The notes under the pieces are model-generated. The model saw only the letters and a program-made list of their open reading frames with translations. It was not told where the DNA came from and made no database searches. DNA of 6,170 nucleotides, taken from positions 1-6,170 of the forward strand of contig REAQ01000139.1 of assembly GCA_004294195.1 (NCBI GenBank). Direction: 5' to 3'. This document shows, in pieces, positions 1 through 6,128 of this stretch (positions are counted from its first letter, which is position 1; each line of letters begins with the position of its first letter). The stretch is from Sphingobacteriales bacterium. Its GTDB lineage: Bacteria > Bacteroidota > Bacteroidia > Chitinophagales > Chitinophagaceae. The translations under genes and the position numbers were made by a program.

Positions 1-309
1 GATGAATAAATATTGGTTGCCCGTTTTATCGGTCACCTTGCCCATCGTATAATATTTGGGCTTGGTTCCCTTAAACTCGCGGAACAGGGTATCCGGAATA
101 AATTTCTGAATGAGCTTCGCATTGATCAGGGCAGAATCATCAAGCTTGTTATCGATAGAAGTATCCGTCAGTTCCACCGGCAATGCAACATCATTAAACG
201 ATTCTACGAAGTCTGTCACGGTCTCTACTTCCTCACCGCGCAGGCTTTTCTTCTTGGAAGAACAGGACGCAATGATCAGTATACCGATGATGAGGAAGAT
301 GCGAAACAT
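1..309 (-). CDS. Small lipoprotein of unknown function (N-terminal part, cut by window edge)
   Basis: The minus strand is open from an ATG at 309-307 to base 1, giving 103 codons with no stop, so the C-terminus lies outside the window. An in-frame stop (complement of 313-315) sits two codons upstream, which fixes the start at this ATG. The protein begins MFRIFLIIGILIIASC, a short hydrophobic signal ending in an IASC lipobox, so signal peptidase II would cleave before Cys16 and lipidate it. SSKKKS follows the cysteine; this basic stretch is not an acidic surface-export signal, so a periplasm-facing anchor is my guess. The rest (about residues 24-103) is soluble, mildly acidic and matches no family I recognise. 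No Shine-Dalgarno sequence and no convincing promoter are visible. It is divergent from the metal regulator across a 108-bp spacer. The gene call is fairly secure; the function is unknown. Confidence 0.8.
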   Translation of the reverse strand, partial: MFRIFLIIGILIIASCSSKKKSLRGEEVETVTDFVESFNDVALPVELTDTSIDNKLDDSALINAKLIQKFIPDTLFREFKGTKPKYYTMGKVTDKTGNQYLFI

Positions 310-321
310 GGTTCAATATAA

Positions 322-349
322 GTCAAAATTCAAAAGTCGAAATTCAAAA
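322..349. repeat. Two-copy 14-bp tandem repeat in the divergent spacer
   Basis: Bases 322-335 (GTCAAAATTCAAAA) are followed directly by 336-349 (GTCGAAATTCAAAA), identical except at one position. The stretch is AT-rich, non-coding and just upstream of the lipoprotein start on the minus strand. It resembles low-complexity intergenic repeats often seen in Bacteroidota. I see no evidence of function. Confidence 0.5.
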
Positions 350-367
350 AACAATGGTTTAACAGAT

Positions 368-397
368 TTTGACTATTGAAAAAATAATTTAGTTTTG
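368..397 (+). promoter_or_regulatory. Candidate Bacteroidota-type promoter for the metal regulator operon
   Basis: TTTG at 368-371 and TAGTTTTG at 390-397 match the Bacteroidota primary-sigma consensus TTTG / TAnnTTTG. The 18-bp spacer is one or so bases shorter than usual. Initiation would fall near 404, leaving a leader of only about 14 nt before the ATG at 418. The -7 element lies inside the inverted repeat at 379-412, so a protein bound there would block RNA polymerase. Confidence 0.55.
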
Positions 398-412
398 TCT
401 AAATTATTTTTT
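379..412. promoter_or_regulatory. Perfect 14-bp-arm inverted repeat; probable operator of the DtxR/MntR-type repressor
   Basis: The left arm AAAAAATAATTTAG (379-392) and right arm CTAAATTATTTTTT (399-412) are exact reverse complements around a 6-nt centre, TTTTGT. The core TTTAG-N6-CTAAA has the half-site flavour (TTAG / CTAA) of DtxR-family boxes. It covers the -7 element and the predicted start of transcription of the regulator gene, which begins 5 nt after the repeat, so metal-dependent autorepression is the natural reading. It is unlikely to be a terminator: the genes on either side diverge, the stem is almost all A-T, and no transcript ends here. The binding protein and metal are inferred. 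Confidence 0.6.
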
Positions 413-417
413 AGGCA

Positions 418-1089
418 ATGGTGAACTATTCTATCAGCGAGGAGAATTACATCAAGGCCATCTATCATCTGCAGGGTGCAGAAGGTATGGTGACCACCAA
501 CGCTTTATCGGCTGAACTGAAAACCCGCCCCGCCTCCGTTACGGATATGCTGAAAAAGCTAAAGACCAAAAAGCTGCTGAATTATGAACGATATAAAGGC
601 TTCCGTTTGAGTGCAGACGGGAAGCGGGTAGCGTTGGGCATCATTCGCCGGCACAGGCTTTGGGAATTCTTTCTATCTGAGAAACTCAAATTCAGCTGGG
701 ATGAAGTGCATGAAGTAGCGGAAGAGCTGGAGCATGTGACCAGTAAGAAATTGATTGATAAACTCGATGAATACCTTGGCTTTCCGCGTGTGGATCCTCA
801 TGGTGATCCGATTCCGGATCAACAGGGCAGGATCATCTCGCCGGAGCAACTGCCCATCACAGACATCCCGCTCAACCAGCCGATGGAAGTGAGCCATGTA
901 GCCAACCAGAGCGCCGAGATGCTGGACATCCTGAAACACCACCACATCGCCATCGGCACAAAACTGGAGGTGAAGAAAAAATTCAATTTCGATAATAGCT
1001 TGGAGATCAGGGCTGGCAAGCATACACCCTTCACGCTGAGTGAATCGGTGGCCAGATTTATATGGGTACGAAAAACGAGTAAATCATGA
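418..1089 (+). CDS. DtxR/MntR-family metal-dependent transcriptional repressor
   Basis: This 223-residue protein has the full three-domain DtxR layout. Residues 1-72 form a winged helix-turn-helix opening SEENYIKAIYHL, with a recognition helix around 38-53. Residues 73-125 form the dimerisation and metal domain. Residues about 150-220 form an FeoA/SH3-like C-terminal domain. The length is close to DtxR (226) and well above two-domain MntR (142). By alignment from memory the metal ligands are H79, E83, H98, E102, E105 and H106. E102 replaces the DtxR cysteine, as in MntR, which favours Mn2+ over Fe2+. N10 stands where MntR has Asp8 and DtxR Met10. The ATG at 418 leaves the conserved N-terminus intact and lies just after a perfect palindrome, so autoregulation is likely. 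The stop overlaps the transporter start (ATGA). The family is secure; the metal specificity is inferred. Confidence 0.92.
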   Translation: MVNYSISEENYIKAIYHLQGAEGMVTTNALSAELKTRPASVTDMLKKLKTKKLLNYERYKGFRLSADGKRVALGIIRRHRLWEFFLSEKLKFSWDEVHEVAEELEHVTSKKLIDKLDEYLGFPRVDPHGDPIPDQQGRIISPEQLPITDIPLNQPMEVSHVANQSAEMLDILKHHHIAIGTKLEVKKKFNFDNSLEIRAGKHTPFTLSESVARFIWVRKTSKS

Positions 1090-1910
1090 ACGAAATAGAA
1101 AAATTCTTCGAAGGCATCGGTCCGGTACAATCGGCCCTCATCGCCACTACTTTCACCTGGCTGGTCACCGCTGCGGGGGCATCGCTGGTTTTCTTTTTCA
1201 AAACCATTAACCGGAAGGTATTGGACATCATGCTGGGCTTCACTGGCGGCGTTATGGTGGCGGCCAGTTTCTGGAGTCTGCTTAACCCGTCCATAGAGAT
1301 GTCTGAACGCCTCTACCCCTCCATGCCCTGGATGCCGGCAGCCGTGGGGTTTCTCGGCGGTTCACTATTCATTTATTTCTTAGACAAATTCATGCCGCAC
1401 CTGCACATCAACTTCAGTGACAATGAGACGGAGGGGATGAAAACGCAGTGGCGCCGTACCACACTGTTGATTCTTGCCATCACCCTGCACAACATCCCGG
1501 AAGGGCTTGCAGTGGGCGTCCTGTTTGGCGCGGCAGCCAATGGTATGCCCGAGGCAAGCATCGCAGGCGCTGTGGCACTTGCTTTTGGTATTGGTATTCA
1601 GAACTTCCCGGAAGGCCTCGCCGTATCCGTCCCCCTGCGCAGGCAGGGCGTGAGCCGCCTGAAGAGTTTTTGGTACGGCCAGCTCAGCGCCATTGTGGAA
1701 CCCATCGCGGGTGTAATCGGCGCCCTGGCCGTGATCTACATGCAGCCCATCCTGCCCTTTGCGCTCGCCTTTGCAGCCGGAGCCATGATCTATGTGGTAG
1801 TGGAAGAAGTGATCCCGGAAACGCAGCGCGACAAATACACGGACGTGGCTGTGCTGGGTTTTATCGGCGGGTTTGTGGTTATGATGGTTTTAGATGTGGC
1901 CCTTGGATAG
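1086..1910 (+). CDS. ZIP-family divalent metal transporter (GufA/ZupT-like)
   Basis: This 274-residue inner-membrane protein moves divalent metal (Zn, Mn or Fe in this family), normally into the cytoplasm. Eight hydrophobic segments can be drawn, roughly at residues 15-38, 46-66, 84-101, 124-149, 158-181, 195-218, 222-242 and 252-273. The two ZIP signature segments are clear: HNIPEG at 135-140 (TM4) and QNFPEG at 172-177 (TM5), which form the binuclear metal site. The QNFPEG form is that of the GufA branch. E205-P206 in TM6 and the EEVIPE stretch at 240-245 in TM7 also fit. A short histidine-containing loop (PHLHI, 104-108) lies between TM3 and TM4. The start overlaps the repressor stop by 4 nt, implying translational coupling and shared metal control. 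The gene looks richer in G+C than its downstream neighbour. The actual metal cannot be read from sequence. Confidence 0.93.
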   Translation: MNEIEKFFEGIGPVQSALIATTFTWLVTAAGASLVFFFKTINRKVLDIMLGFTGGVMVAASFWSLLNPSIEMSERLYPSMPWMPAAVGFLGGSLFIYFLDKFMPHLHINFSDNETEGMKTQWRRTTLLILAITLHNIPEGLAVGVLFGAAANGMPEASIAGAVALAFGIGIQNFPEGLAVSVPLRRQGVSRLKSFWYGQLSAIVEPIAGVIGALAVIYMQPILPFALAFAAGAMIYVVVEEVIPETQRDKYTDVAVLGFIGGFVVMMVLDVALG

Positions 1911-1936
1911 TTGCATCGATTATTACACTAAATTTA
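1903..1936 (+). promoter_or_regulatory. Weak candidate promoter before isocitrate dehydrogenase
   Basis: In the 50-bp gap before the ATG at 1961, TAAATTTA (1929-1936) matches TAnnTTTG except for the last base. Possible upstream TTG elements lie at 1911-1913 (15-bp spacer, short) and 1903-1905 (23-bp spacer, long); neither spacing is ideal. Initiation would be near 1943. No hairpin terminator separates the transporter from the dehydrogenase, so read-through is equally possible. Confidence 0.3.
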
Positions 1937-1960
1937 CAACCCTTAAACCAAGCGTAATCA

Positions 1961-3193
1961 ATGGCTGAAAAAATTAAAGTAGCCAATCCAGTGGTTGAAC
2001 TGGATGGCGATGAAATGACCCGAATCATTTGGACCTTCATCAAGCAGAAGCTGATCCTCCCCTATCTTGATATCGATATTAAATATTATGATCTGGGCAT
2101 GGAATATCGTGATGAAACCAACGACCAGGTGACCGTAGATGCGGCAAATGCCATCAAGCAATATGGTGTGGGTATCAAATGTGCCACCATCACTCCGGAT
2201 GAAGCAAGGGTGAAAGAATTTTCACTGAAGCAAATGTGGAAGAGCCCCAACGGCACTATCCGCAATATCCTTGACGGTACTGTTTTTCGTGAACCCATCG
2301 TAATCAAAAATATTCCCCGCCTGGTGACCACCTGGGATGCGCCGATCATTGTAGGTCGTCATGCTTTTGGTGATCAATATCGTGCCACAGATTTCGTTGT
2401 TCCTGGCAAAGGAAAATTGACTATCAAATTTGAAGGCGAAGACGGAACCGTGATTGAACACGAAGTATTCCAGTTCAAGAGCTCTGGAGTGGCGATGAGC
2501 ATGTATAATGTTGACGAGAGCATCCGTGGTTTTGCACGTAGCTGCATGAACATGGCCCTGCAAAAAGGATGGCCGCTGTACATGAGTACAAAGAACACCA
2601 TCCTGAAGAAATACGATGGCAGGTTCAAAGATATCTTCCAGGAAATTTTCGATAACGAGTTTAAAGCAGCATTCGAAAAAGCAGGCATCACTTATGAGCA
2701 CAGGCTCATTGATGATATGGTGGCGAGTGCCTTGAAATGGAACGGTAATTTTGTATGGGCCTGCAAAAACTATGATGGCGATGTACAAAGCGATACCGTT
2801 GCACAAGGATTTGGCTCCTTGGGTCTGATGACATCTGTATTGGTGACACCAGATGGTAAAACGATGGAGGCCGAAGCGGCACATGGAACGGTAACCCGTC
2901 ACTATCGTGAACACCAGAAAGGTAAGCCAACCTCTACCAATCCCATCGCGTCCATTTTTGCCTGGACCAGAGGCCTCGCATTCCGTGGTAAACTGGACAG
3001 CAACGATGCCCTGATTAATTTTGCCAATGCTCTGGAAGCAGTATGCATTGAAACAGTAGAAACGGGTAAGATGACAAAGGACCTCGCTGTGTGTATTTAT
3101 GGTAACAAAGTGAACCATGGTGAACACTATTTGTATACAGAAGAATTCCTGGATGCTATAGATGCAAATCTGAAGAAGAAGCTGGGAATCTAA
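1961..3193 (+). CDS. icd: NADP-dependent isocitrate dehydrogenase (eukaryote-like homodimeric type)
   Basis: This cytoplasmic citric-acid-cycle enzyme oxidatively decarboxylates isocitrate to 2-oxoglutarate with NADP+ and Mg2+ or Mn2+. Its 410 residues align almost without gaps to human IDH1 (414) as I remember it, rather than to the E. coli Icd type. Substrate residues are present: SPNGTIRN at 95-102 (S95, R101), R110, R133 within [14 protein letters not shown] (equivalent to human R132), Y140 and K211. Metal ligands are D251, D274 and D278. The NADP-binding loop GTVTRH (309-314) supplies R313 and H314, which select NADP over NAD. No key residue is missing and the gene is intact. The N-terminus matches the family, so the ATG at 1961 is the start, without a Shine-Dalgarno sequence. 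It lies 50 bp after the transporter and 3 bp before the FAD/Fe-S dehydrogenase, implying co-transcription with the latter. Confidence 0.97.
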   Translation: MAEKIKVANPVVELDGDEMTRIIWTFIKQKLILPYLDIDIKYYDLGMEYRDETNDQVTVDAANAIKQYGVGIKCATITPDEARVKEFSLKQMWKSPNGTIRNILDGTVFREPIVIKNIPRLVTTWDAPIIVGRHAFGDQYRATDFVVPGKGKLTIKFEGEDGTVIEHEVFQFKSSGVAMSMYNVDESIRGFARSCMNMALQKGWPLYMSTKNTILKKYDGRFKDIFQEIFDNEFKAAFEKAGITYEHRLIDDMVASALKWNGNFVWACKNYDGDVQSDTVAQGFGSLGLMTSVLVTPDGKTMEAEAAHGTVTRHYREHQKGKPTSTNPIASIFAWTRGLAFRGKLDSNDALINFANALEAVCIETVETGKMTKDLAVCIYGNKVNHGEHYLYTEEFLDAIDANLKKKLGI

Positions 3194-3196
3194 TCA

Positions 3197-4546
3197 ATGC
3201 AACATCTGGAGCAATTAGCACGTGAGCTGGAAGGCGATCTTTTTTTTGATCACAAGATGCGCGTCTTGTATGCCACAGATGCATCTGCCTATCGTGAACT
3301 GCCGATGGCGGTGGCTATTCCCAGATCTATATGGGACTTGAAAAAGCTTATTGTTTTTGCAAAAGATCATAAGACATCACTGATCCCCAGAACAGCGGGA
3401 ACTTCACTGGCCGGCCAGGTAGTGGGGAATGGCATAGTGGTGGATGTGTCTACCCATTTCAACCAGATCCTTTCCCTGGATGCCGCTGCAAAAAAAGTTC
3501 GCGTACAGCCTGGTGTGGTCAGAGATGAACTCAATCTCTTCCTCAAACCACATGCTTTGTTCTTCGGGCCCGAAACCTCTACTGCCAACCGAGCCATGAT
3601 CGGCGGGATGGTAGGCAACAACTCCTGCGGTTCCAACTCAGTGGTGTATCGGTCCACGCGCGAGCACCTGCTGTCTGTAAAAGCCTTGCTCAGTGATGGT
3701 TCAGAAGTTGAATTCACTGATCTGGATATCGATGCCTTTCATACCAAGTGTGAGCTATCCGGACTAGAAGGAGAGATATATCGGCATATCCGTTCTACAC
3801 TTTCCGACTACAATACCCAGGAAGAGATCCGAAAGGAATTTCCCCGGCCAAGTGTTGAGCGAAGAAATACAGGCTACGCAGTGGATGTGTTGCTGGAGAC
3901 TGCACCTTTCACCGTTGGAGGGCCAACCTTTAACTTCTGTAAACTCATTGCCGGTTCCGAAGGCACCCTAGCCTTCATCACGGAGATTGAATTGAATGTA
4001 GTTGACCTTCCACCAAAAGAGGTAGGATTACTCTGTGTGCATTTTAATAGTATCGATGAGAGCCTGCGGGCTAATCTGATTGCGATGAAGCACCACCCCA
4101 GTGCGAGTGAGCTCATCGATCATTACATTCTCGAATGCACGAAAGATAATATTGAACAAAGCAAGAACCGTTTTTTTGTACAGGGTGATCCCGGTGCTAT
4201 TCTGGTGATTGAATTCTGCCGGGCAACCCGTGAAGAAATCATCACCCTCGCCTCAACTGTAGAAACAGAAATGCGCGCGGCAGGACTCGGATATCATTTC
4301 CCATTATTATTTGGAGATGACTCCAAGAAGATTTGGACCCTGCGTAAAGCCGGACTTGGCCTGCTCAGTAATTTGCCGGGCGATGAAAAAGCGGTTCCGG
4401 TGATTGAAGACACCGCTGTTGATGTGCAAGATCTGCCTGCTTACATCCGCGACTTCAACCTGATCCTAGAAAAATTTATCAGGTCATCATCGACGGAGAA
4501 CATGGAGATGGAAGACTGCGTGGTGAGTTCATCCGCCAAATGGTAG
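3197..4546 (+). CDS. FAD-linked oxidase fragment of the YdiJ-like dehydrogenase (5' part)
   Basis: This 449-residue frame carries the FAD-binding domain (PCMH/FAD_binding_4 fold, about residues 35-170), with RTAGTSLAGQ at 65-74 and the GPETSTANRAMIGGMVGNNS stretch at 124-143 expected to contact FAD. RRNTGYAVDVL (222-232) and KLIAGSEGTLAF (249-260) close that domain. The FAD-oxidase C-terminal domain begins around 275 and includes WTLRKAGLG (380-388) and VIEDTAVDVQDLPAY (402-416), typical of substrate-site regions. True family sequence ends at about residue 426 (ILEK). The last 23 residues, ending SSSAKW, are out-of-frame translation of conserved codons. It lacks the remaining C-terminal part of the oxidase domain, so activity is doubtful. 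The ATG lies 3 nt after the icd stop, indicating one operon. The fragment's identity is clear; whether a stable protein is made is not. Confidence 0.75.
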   Translation: MQHLEQLARELEGDLFFDHKMRVLYATDASAYRELPMAVAIPRSIWDLKKLIVFAKDHKTSLIPRTAGTSLAGQVVGNGIVVDVSTHFNQILSLDAAAKKVRVQPGVVRDELNLFLKPHALFFGPETSTANRAMIGGMVGNNSCGSNSVVYRSTREHLLSVKALLSDGSEVEFTDLDIDAFHTKCELSGLEGEIYRHIRSTLSDYNTQEEIRKEFPRPSVERRNTGYAVDVLLETAPFTVGGPTFNFCKLIAGSEGTLAFITEIELNVVDLPPKEVGLLCVHFNSIDESLRANLIAMKHHPSASELIDHYILECTKDNIEQSKNRFFVQGDPGAILVIEFCRATREEIITLASTVETEMRAAGLGYHFPLLFGDDSKKIWTLRKAGLGLLSNLPGDEKAVPVIEDTAVDVQDLPAYIRDFNLILEKFIRSSSTENMEMEDCVVSSSAKW

Positions 4547-5976
4547 GCGAAAAAAACTACCAGCTGTTGCGCAATCTTAAAAGCACCTGGGATCCGCACC
4601 ATATATTCAATCCGGGCAAGATCGTGGATACACCTCCGATGGATACGATGTTGCGCTATGCCCCAGATCAGTCGACACCTGTTTTCAACACCATCTTCCG
4701 TTTTCATAACCAGGACATCCTGCAACATGCTGAGCAATGCAACGGTTCGGGTGATTGCAGGAAATCACATCTCTCCGGTGGCACCATGTGTCCATCGTAT
4801 ATGGCTACCCGAAATGAAAAAGATACCACCCGTGCAAGAGCCAATATCCTACGCGAGTTTCTGACCAGATCTACAAAGACCAACCGGTTTGATCACAAAG
4901 AGATCTACGAGGTAATGGACCTCTGCCTCAGTTGTAAAGGGTGTAAGTCTGAATGCCCATCTAATGTAGATATGGCTAAACTGAAAGCAGAATTTCTGCA
5001 GCACTACTATGATGAACATGGTGTGCCGATGCGGTCCAAATTGATCGCCAACTTCACGGCCACTTCCAAACTGGGCTCTTTGTTTCCGTCACTATACAAT
5101 ACCCTCGTAACGGGTAAGCTCACCGGTAAATGGATCAAACAAGTCAGCGGTTTTGCCGTGGAACGATCCATGCCTACGCTGCACTCCACTACCCTAAGGG
5201 CCTGGCACAAAAAACATTTGAAGAATACAACCCTAACGGGTAACCGAAGAGTATATTTATTCTGTGATGAGTTCACCAACTACAATGATACGGCCATCGG
5301 CATAAAAGCGATTCAGTTATTGGAAAAGCTAGGTTATGAAGTGGTGATACCGGAACATATGGAAAGTGGCAGAACCTGGTTGTCAAAGGGCCTGGTTCGC
5401 GAAGCGAAAAAGATCGTGAACATTAACATCGGGTTATTGGCTCCCATTATAACGGATGAAACACCATTGATTGGCATCGAGCCTTCAGCGATCCTCGCCT
5501 TCCGTGATGAGTATCCGGATCTGGCTTATGATCATCATCTTGAACCGGCAAAGCGCCTGGCCAAGCAGGCATTCATGTTTGATGAGTTCATTGCATCAGA
5601 GATCAGCAAGGGCCACATCAATGAAGACCAATTCACTTCAGACAACCGTAAAATTGTTTTGCATGGCCATTGCCAGCAGAAAGCAGTAGCATCAATGGTA
5701 CCAACAGTGAAGATCCTTTCTTTCCCGAAAAATTATACTGTAGAAACCATTCCTTCGGGCTGTTGCGGCATGGCCGGTTCCTTTGGTTACGAGAAAGAAC
5801 ACTATGATATATCGATGAAGATCGGTGAACTGGTGTTGTTCCCTACAGTGCGCAAACAAAAAGAAGAAATCATCATTGCCGCACCTGGCACATCCTGCCG
5901 CCACCAAATCAAAGACGGAACGGGAAGGGTGGCGATGCATCCGGTGGAAGTGCTTTACGAGGCATTAAGGCATTAG
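4540..5976 (+). CDS. 4Fe-4S/CCG-domain fragment of the YdiJ-like dehydrogenase (3' part)
   Basis: The first ATG in this frame (4540) gives 478 residues and overlaps the upstream stop as ATGGTAG, so reinitiation could in principle express it. It is an internal Met of the ancestral gene, since conserved codons extend upstream to 4495 and the frame is open from 4423. Residues 1-27 finish the oxidase domain (WDPHHIFNPGK). Iron-sulfur ligands follow: C67, C73 and C84-P, then the classic C129-x2-C132-x2-C135-x3-C139-P. The C-terminal half holds a cysteine-rich CCG domain with HGHCQQKA (375-382), GCCGMAGSFG (407-416) and SC453RH; a first CCG-like repeat near 238-270 looks degenerate. These should carry electrons from FAD to an acceptor. 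No membrane segment is seen. The last five residues (EALRH) and the stop fall within a GGCATTA repeat. Alone it lacks the flavin domain. Confidence 0.75.
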   Translation: MVGEKNYQLLRNLKSTWDPHHIFNPGKIVDTPPMDTMLRYAPDQSTPVFNTIFRFHNQDILQHAEQCNGSGDCRKSHLSGGTMCPSYMATRNEKDTTRARANILREFLTRSTKTNRFDHKEIYEVMDLCLSCKGCKSECPSNVDMAKLKAEFLQHYYDEHGVPMRSKLIANFTATSKLGSLFPSLYNTLVTGKLTGKWIKQVSGFAVERSMPTLHSTTLRAWHKKHLKNTTLTGNRRVYLFCDEFTNYNDTAIGIKAIQLLEKLGYEVVIPEHMESGRTWLSKGLVREAKKIVNINIGLLAPIITDETPLIGIEPSAILAFRDEYPDLAYDHHLEPAKRLAKQAFMFDEFIASEISKGHINEDQFTSDNRKIVLHGHCQQKAVASMVPTVKILSFPKNYTVETIPSGCCGMAGSFGYEKEHYDISMKIGELVLFPTVRKQKEEIIIAAPGTSCRHQIKDGTGRVAMHPVEVLYEALRH

Positions 5977-6012
5977 GCATTGGGCATTAGGGGCAATAGG
6001 CATTAAGGCATT
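5961..6012. repeat. Degenerate GGCATTA tandem repeat spanning the 3' end of the dehydrogenase gene
   Basis: GGCATT recurs at 5961, 5969, 5976, 5983, 5999 and 6007, with a variant GGCAAT at 5992. That makes seven units at spacings of 7-9 nt, separated by A, AA, G or AGG. The first two units are coding and the TAG stop (5974-5976) is built by a GCATTAG unit. A pyrimidine-rich tract (6013-6038) separates the array from the tRNA. No stable hairpin terminator is visible in the array or the tract. Confidence 0.8.
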
Positions 6013-6038
6013 CTTCCATCTTCTCCCTTTCTTCTGTG

Positions 6039-6113
6039 TGGACTGCACTGGGCTCGAACCAGTGACCCCTACTCTGTCAAAGTAGTGCTCTAAACCAACT
6101 GAGCTAGCAGTCC
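6039..6113 (-). tRNA. tRNA-Val (anticodon GAC)
   Basis: Read on the minus strand from 6113 to 6039, the 75 nt fold into a full cloverleaf: 7-bp acceptor stem GGACTGC/GCAGTCC, D stem GCTC/GAGC, anticodon stem CTACT/AGTAG, 5-nt variable loop GGGTC, and T stem ACTGG/CCAGT with loop TTCGAGC. All stems pair perfectly. The anticodon loop TTGACAG places GAC (complement of 6076-6078) at positions 34-36, reading valine codons GUC and GUU. The discriminator is A (6039), consistent with valine identity. CCA is not encoded and must be added afterwards. The gene is convergent with the dehydrogenase operon. Confidence 0.95.
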
Positions 6114-6120
6114 GGGGCGC

Positions 6121-6128
6121 TAAAGGTA
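6121..6128 (-). promoter_or_regulatory. Possible -7 element for the tRNA
   Basis: On the minus strand TACCTTTA (complement of 6121-6128) matches TAnnTTTG except for the final base. It lies 7 nt before the tRNA 5' end, which would put initiation almost at the mature end. No TTG is seen at the expected -33 spacing, so the call is weak. The rest of 6129-6170 shows nothing I can name. Confidence 0.3.

Larger units (their letters stand above)
3197..5976 (+). pseudogene. Broken FAD/4Fe-4S D-2-hydroxyacid dehydrogenase (YdiJ-like), frameshift plus internal deletion
   Basis: In relatives this is one polypeptide of nearly a thousand residues: an FAD-linked oxidase half fused to a 4Fe-4S/CCG half, oxidising D-2-hydroxyacids (D-lactate or D-2-hydroxyglutarate) and passing electrons to a carrier. 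Here the reading frame changes by -1 near 4475-4494. The first frame runs to a stop at 4544-4546. In the second frame conserved coding (GEHGDGRLRGEF, from 4495) begins 45 nt before its first ATG at 4540, and the WDPHHIFNPGK end of the oxidase domain (4588-4620) also lies in that frame, so the two ORFs are pieces of one gene. From memory of homologs, about 50 residues normally lie between the ILEK at 4463-4474 and GEHGDG, including a conserved His-containing HAxxGEIHLRP segment; only 20 nt are present. Rejoining the frames would give about 926 residues. A natural lesion or an assembly error would look the same. Confidence 0.75.

Noticed and set aside
13..379. Two small plus-strand frames in the first 380 bases
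   Set aside because: They are antisense to the lipoprotein, which has a convincing signal peptide and lipobox; the plus-strand frames show no protein features.
379..412. Rho-independent terminator at the palindrome
   Set aside because: The stem is nearly all A-T, the flanking genes diverge so no transcript should end there, and it overlaps a promoter.
1448..1957. 169-codon plus-strand frame overlapping the ZIP gene and the gap after it
   Set aside because: Its Arg, His, Cys and Pro-rich translation is typical of an out-of-frame reading of a G+C-rich gene, and the overlapping frame has clear ZIP motifs.
2222..3127. 301-codon minus-strand open frame inside icd
   Set aside because: It lies antisense to an intact, highly conserved dehydrogenase, shows no recognisable domain and is rich in His, Cys and Phe as expected from a reverse-frame shadow.
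4469..4477. Programmed -1 frameshift at the GAAAAATTT stretch joining the two dehydrogenase ORFs
   Set aside because: A -1 slip there would join the frames, but it is not a standard X-XXY-YYZ heptamer and the joined protein would still lack about 50 conserved residues, so a deletion explains more.
3197..5976. A native two-subunit GlcD/GlcF-type enzyme instead of a broken fusion
   Set aside because: The end of the FAD-oxidase domain (GEHGDGRLRGEF and WDPHHIFNPGK) is in the second frame, partly upstream of its first ATG, so the ORF boundary cuts through a domain.
6039..6113. tRNA-Asp, suggested by GTC on the plus strand, or an integration site in the tRNA
   Set aside because: The gene is on the minus strand and the loop reads TTGACAG, so the anticodon is GAC (Val). 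No integrase or duplicated tRNA end is visible in the window.
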